Positions 61,388 through 64,000 of a stretch of DNA of 64,000 nucleotides are shown here, in pieces. The stretch comes from Qipengyuania sediminis (GTDB taxonomy: Bacteria; Pseudomonadota; Alphaproteobacteria; Sphingomonadales; Sphingomonadaceae). The translations under genes and the position numbers were made by a program. The first letter of the stretch is position 1. Every line of letters starts with the position of its first letter. The stretch is from positions 1,674,001-1,738,000 of the forward strand of contig NZ_CP037948.1 of assembly GCF_004358425.1 (NCBI RefSeq). The letters are read 5' to 3'. The notes under the pieces were generated by a model. It had not been told where the DNA came from. It saw nothing but the letters and a program-made list of their open reading frames with translations, and ran no database searches.

Positions 61388-63712
61388 ATGTACAGGCCGG
61401 ATTTTAGTGGGACGCAGACGGGCGGGATCGAAGCCAGGAATAAGCCGGTACTGATCTGCTTTTCGCATCTCCGCTGGGATTTCGTGTTCCAGCGCCCCCA
61501 ACACATTCTGAGCCGGCTTTCGGACCATTACCGTGTGATGTTCTGGCAGGAGCCGCAGCATGGTGACGCGCCCGGTCTGTCTCGCAGCAAGACGCCGGAG
61601 TTCGATGTCGAGGTCCTGACGCCGACCATCATTCCAGGTCGCGGCGACGACGATATGCAGCTCCGCACGCTGCTCGATGCTCTGCTGCACGAAACCGGCA
61701 CTCCGGCGGTCCGCTGGTACTACACGCCGATGATGCTGTCGTTTTCGGAGCACGTGGCCGCAGACTGCACGATCTACGACTGCATGGACGAGCTCGCGAA
61801 CTTTCGCTTCGCGCCGCCCGAATTGCTTGAGCGCGAAGAGCGGTTGCTCGCTGCGGCGGATCTCGTCTTTACCGGGGGCTTCAGCCTGTTCGACGCCAAG
61901 CGCGAACGCCACCCGCGGGTTTATCCTTTCCCTTCCAGCGTCGACAAGGCGCATTTCGCCAAGGCGCGCGCCCTGTCCGAACCCCATGCGCGGCCGCGCT
62001 TCGGCTTCTTCGGCGTCATCGACGAACGGATGGACATCGAACTGCTCGATGCCGTTGCCGCGGCGCGTCCTGACTGGGACTTCGAGATTGTCGGCCCGGT
62101 CGTGAAGATCGATCCCGCCAGCCTGCCGCAGCATGCCAACCTCTCCTTCCCCGGCGGATGCGGGTATGCCGATCTTCCGGCGACACTTGCTCGATGGGAC
62201 GTGGCGCTGATGCCTTTCGCCATCAATGAGGCGACCCGGTTTATCAGTCCGACGAAGACGCCAGAGTATCTGGCGGCGGGGAGGCCGGTGGTCTCCACCC
62301 CGGTGCGCGATGTCGTGCGCTCCTATGGGCGCATCGCCGCGGTGAAGATCGCCGAAGACGCGCAGGGCTTCATCGCCGCCTGCGAAGCCGCGCTCGTATT
62401 GGCGCAGGGTCCGGATCGCAGCTGGCTTGCGGAAAGCGACGCGTTGCTGGCGGACGAAAGCTGGGACAAGACGGTTGCTGCCATGCGCGGCAAAATCGCC
62501 GAGGTGGCCAAGCCGGAGCGCAGGGCGATAGAAGCACGCGCGCCGATCGACACCCGCGGCTACGACTGGCTCGTGGTGGGCGCGGGCTTTGCCGGCTCGG
62601 TCATGGCCGAACGGTTGGCGAGCGATGCGGGCAAGCGCGTGCTGGTGATCGACCGGCGCGACCATATCGCCGGCAATGCCTACGACCGTCCGGACGCGGC
62701 TGGCATCCTGATACACCAGTATGGCCCGCATATCTTCCACACGAATTCGCAGGACGTATTCGATTACCTTTCGGGCTTCACCGACTGGCGCCCCTACGAA
62801 CACCGCGTGCTGGCCGAGGTTGACGGGAAGCGCGTGCCGATCCCCATCAACCGCACCACGCTGAACGCACTCTACGGCCTGTCGCTTTCGAGTGATGAGG
62901 AGGCGGAGCGCTATTACGCCGACGCCGCTGAAACGCTGGCCGAGATCAAGACCTCGGAGGATGTGGTGGTCGCGCAGGTGGGTCGCGATCTCTACGAGAA
63001 ATTCTTCCGTGGCTATACACGCAAGCAATGGGGGCTTGATCCCAGCGAGCTCGACAAATCGGTGACGGCACGCGTCCCGGCGCGCACCGATACGGATGAC
63101 CGTTATTTCACCGATACCTTCCAGGCCATGCCGGAGGCGGGCTATACCGCGATGTTCGAGCGCATGCTGGATCATCCCAATATCACCGTGCGCACCGGCA
63201 CCGAATTTGCCGATGTCGGGCGGGATGGTTTCGAAGGCGTGGTCTATACCGGGCCGATCGACGAGTTCTACGGGCACCGCTTCGGCATGCTGCCCTATCG
63301 CTCGCTGCGTTTCGACCATCGCACGCTCGACCGCGAGCAATTTCAGGAAACGGGAACGGTCAACTATCCGGGCGAGGATGTGCCCTGGACTCGCATCACA
63401 GAATACAAGCATCTGACCGGGCAACAGTCGGACCGTACCAGCATCACCTATGAATACTCGGCCGCTACCGGGGATCCCTTCTACCCCGTGCCGCGCGCGG
63501 AGAACCAGGCGATCTACAAGCGCTATCAGGCATTGGCGCTTGCCGAGGAAGGAGTGCTGTTCGTCGGCCGTCTCGCGACCTACCGTTATTACAACATGGA
63601 CCAGGTCGTGGGACAGGCGCTTGCCACTTATCGGCGCCTCAAACCGACGCTCGCTGGCGGAACGGTGGGTCCCTCGGGCGGCGCGGATGCCGAACCGGCC
63701 ATGGCGAAGTAG
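61388..63712 (+). CDS. glf: Fused glycosyltransferase / UDP-galactopyranose mutase
   Basis: A 774-residue two-domain protein. Residues about 20-375 form a GT-B-like glycosyltransferase: FSHLRWDFVFQRPQHIL, DCMDELANF, GFFGVIDERMDIELL and a C-terminal EYLAAGRPVVST donor-binding segment. Residues about 391-750 are a full UDP-galactopyranose mutase: FAD motif LVVGAGFAGSVMAERLA, IDRRDHIAGNAYD, YGPHIFHTNS, and late GRLATYRYYNMDQ. It would convert UDP-Galp to UDP-Galf and transfer a sugar. ATG 61388 follows GGAAAGG. Located between clpP and clpX. Confidence 0.9.
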   Translation: MYRPDFSGTQTGGIEARNKPVLICFSHLRWDFVFQRPQHILSRLSDHYRVMFWQEPQHGDAPGLSRSKTPEFDVEVLTPTIIPGRGDDDMQLRTLLDALLHETGTPAVRWYYTPMMLSFSEHVAADCTIYDCMDELANFRFAPPELLEREERLLAAADLVFTGGFSLFDAKRERHPRVYPFPSSVDKAHFAKARALSEPHARPRFGFFGVIDERMDIELLDAVAAARPDWDFEIVGPVVKIDPASLPQHANLSFPGGCGYADLPATLARWDVALMPFAINEATRFISPTKTPEYLAAGRPVVSTPVRDVVRSYGRIAAVKIAEDAQGFIAACEAALVLAQGPDRSWLAESDALLADESWDKTVAAMRGKIAEVAKPERRAIEARAPIDTRGYDWLVVGAGFAGSVMAERLASDAGKRVLVIDRRDHIAGNAYDRPDAAGILIHQYGPHIFHTNSQDVFDYLSGFTDWRPYEHRVLAEVDGKRVPIPINRTTLNALYGLSLSSDEEAERYYADAAETLAEIKTSEDVVVAQVGRDLYEKFFRGYTRKQWGLDPSELDKSVTARVPARTDTDDRYFTDTFQAMPEAGYTAMFERMLDHPNITVRTGTEFADVGRDGFEGVVYTGPIDEFYGHRFGMLPYRSLRFDHRTLDREQFQETGTVNYPGEDVPWTRITEYKHLTGQQSDRTSITYEYSAATGDPFYPVPRAENQAIYKRYQALALAEEGVLFVGRLATYRYYNMDQVVGQALATYRRLKPTLAGGTVGPSGGADAEPAMAK

Positions 63713-63831
63713 CCGCAGCGGCCCGTCCATTCAGCAAATCGCAGGGCTTTCGCGCTACAAGCGTTGAAATGCGAAGGGCGAGGCTATACCTCGCTCCTTT
63801 GCCCGATGGACGGGCCGGGACGTAGCGGGAC

Positions 63832-64000
63832 ATGACCAAGTTGAGCGGCACCGATAGCAAATCGACGCTGTATTGCAGCTTCTGCGGCAAGTCGCAGCAC
63901 GAGGTGCGCAAGCTGATCGCGGGCCCGACCGTCTTCATCTGCGACGAATGCGTCGAGCTATGCAACGACATCATCCGCGAAGAGACGAAGGCCGGGATCG
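63832..64000 (+). CDS. clpX: ClpX unfoldase, N-terminal part (cut by window end)
   Basis: The first 56 residues are present and the gene continues past 64000. The N-terminal zinc-binding domain is intact: [20 protein letters not shown] and ICDECVELC, with four cysteines. A TTGAAA/TATACC pair upstream (63764-63790) has short 15-bp spacing and is not called. clpX is 119 bp from the fusion gene and should have its own promoter. Confidence 0.95.
   Translation, partial: MTKLSGTDSKSTLYCSFCGKSQHEVRKLIAGPTVFICDECVELCNDIIREETKAGI

Noticed and set aside
61319..63730. 803-codon open frame antisense to the glf fusion
   Set aside because: Shadow frame. The plus strand encodes two clear enzyme domains, while the antisense product is Arg/His/Gln-rich with no domain.

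Overview
The window is 64 kb of GC-rich, gene-dense bacterial chromosome. Three features point to an alphaproteobacterium of the order Sphingomonadales, most likely the Erythrobacter/Altererythrobacter group: the set of lineage-type small proteins (DUF3576, DUF3297, an MJ0042 zinc-ribbon protein, a short UVR-motif protein), many GTG starts with GTGA/ATGA overlaps, and REP-like repeats of the TTCGACAAGCTCAGC type. The assignment comes from gene content, not a database search. There is no phage, insertion sequence, plasmid module or CRISPR array; most of the window is core genome.

Layout. 0-7 kb: an unassigned left edge with a strong hairpin, a small GNAT protein, threonine aldolase, an EamA transporter, an SDR/epimerase, PepN aminopeptidase and a PgeF/YfiH protein. 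7-11 kb: the cytochrome bc1 operon petABC followed by apt, then tRNA-Gly(TCC) and tRNA-Leu(GAG) facing each other. 11-15 kb: an MJ0042 protein divergent from ftsE-ftsX-ydcF-plsC. 15-21.5 kb: hisC, metX-metW, glutathione-dependent formaldehyde dehydrogenase with a VOC protein, two small secreted proteins, a GST and msrB. 21.5-29.5 kb: cell envelope genes (PBP1a, galU, murA), an RHH/YdeI pair, phbB, a putative outer-membrane protein and a DUF3576 lipoprotein. 29.5-35.5 kb: leuS-lptE-holA convergent with rnd-lptC-lptA, so three LPS-export genes lie together on opposite strands. 35.5-44.3 kb: ung, MaoC dehydratase and thiolase, a PEBP protein, a serine hydrolase, a flavin monooxygenase and a CinA-domain protein, then tRNA-Gly(CCC), a UVR protein, a histidine phosphatase and tRNA-Val(CAC). 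44.3-54 kb: sppA, pyrB with a dihydroorotase homologue lacking metal ligands, a SPOR/TPR lipoprotein, an orphan ParA with an RHH-like partner, and a DUF418 membrane protein. 54-64 kb: der, DUF3297, two tiny acidic proteins, tRNA-Leu(TAG), tig, a TonB receptor, clpP, a glycosyltransferase/UDP-galactopyranose mutase fusion, and the first part of clpX.

Most notable. (1) A family of about 95-nt elements built from a conserved linker and several hairpins whose stems differ in sequence but keep pairing. Four copies are seen; three begin 35-40 nt downstream of a tRNA, in the tRNA's orientation. (2) A single-chain glycosyltransferase plus UDP-galactopyranose mutase placed between clpP and clpX, with an AT-rich inverted repeat upstream; a TonB receptor likewise separates tig from clpP. 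(3) A REP-like inverted repeat that overlaps the start of leuS and encodes its first residues. (4) A catalytically degenerate dihydroorotase coupled to pyrB.
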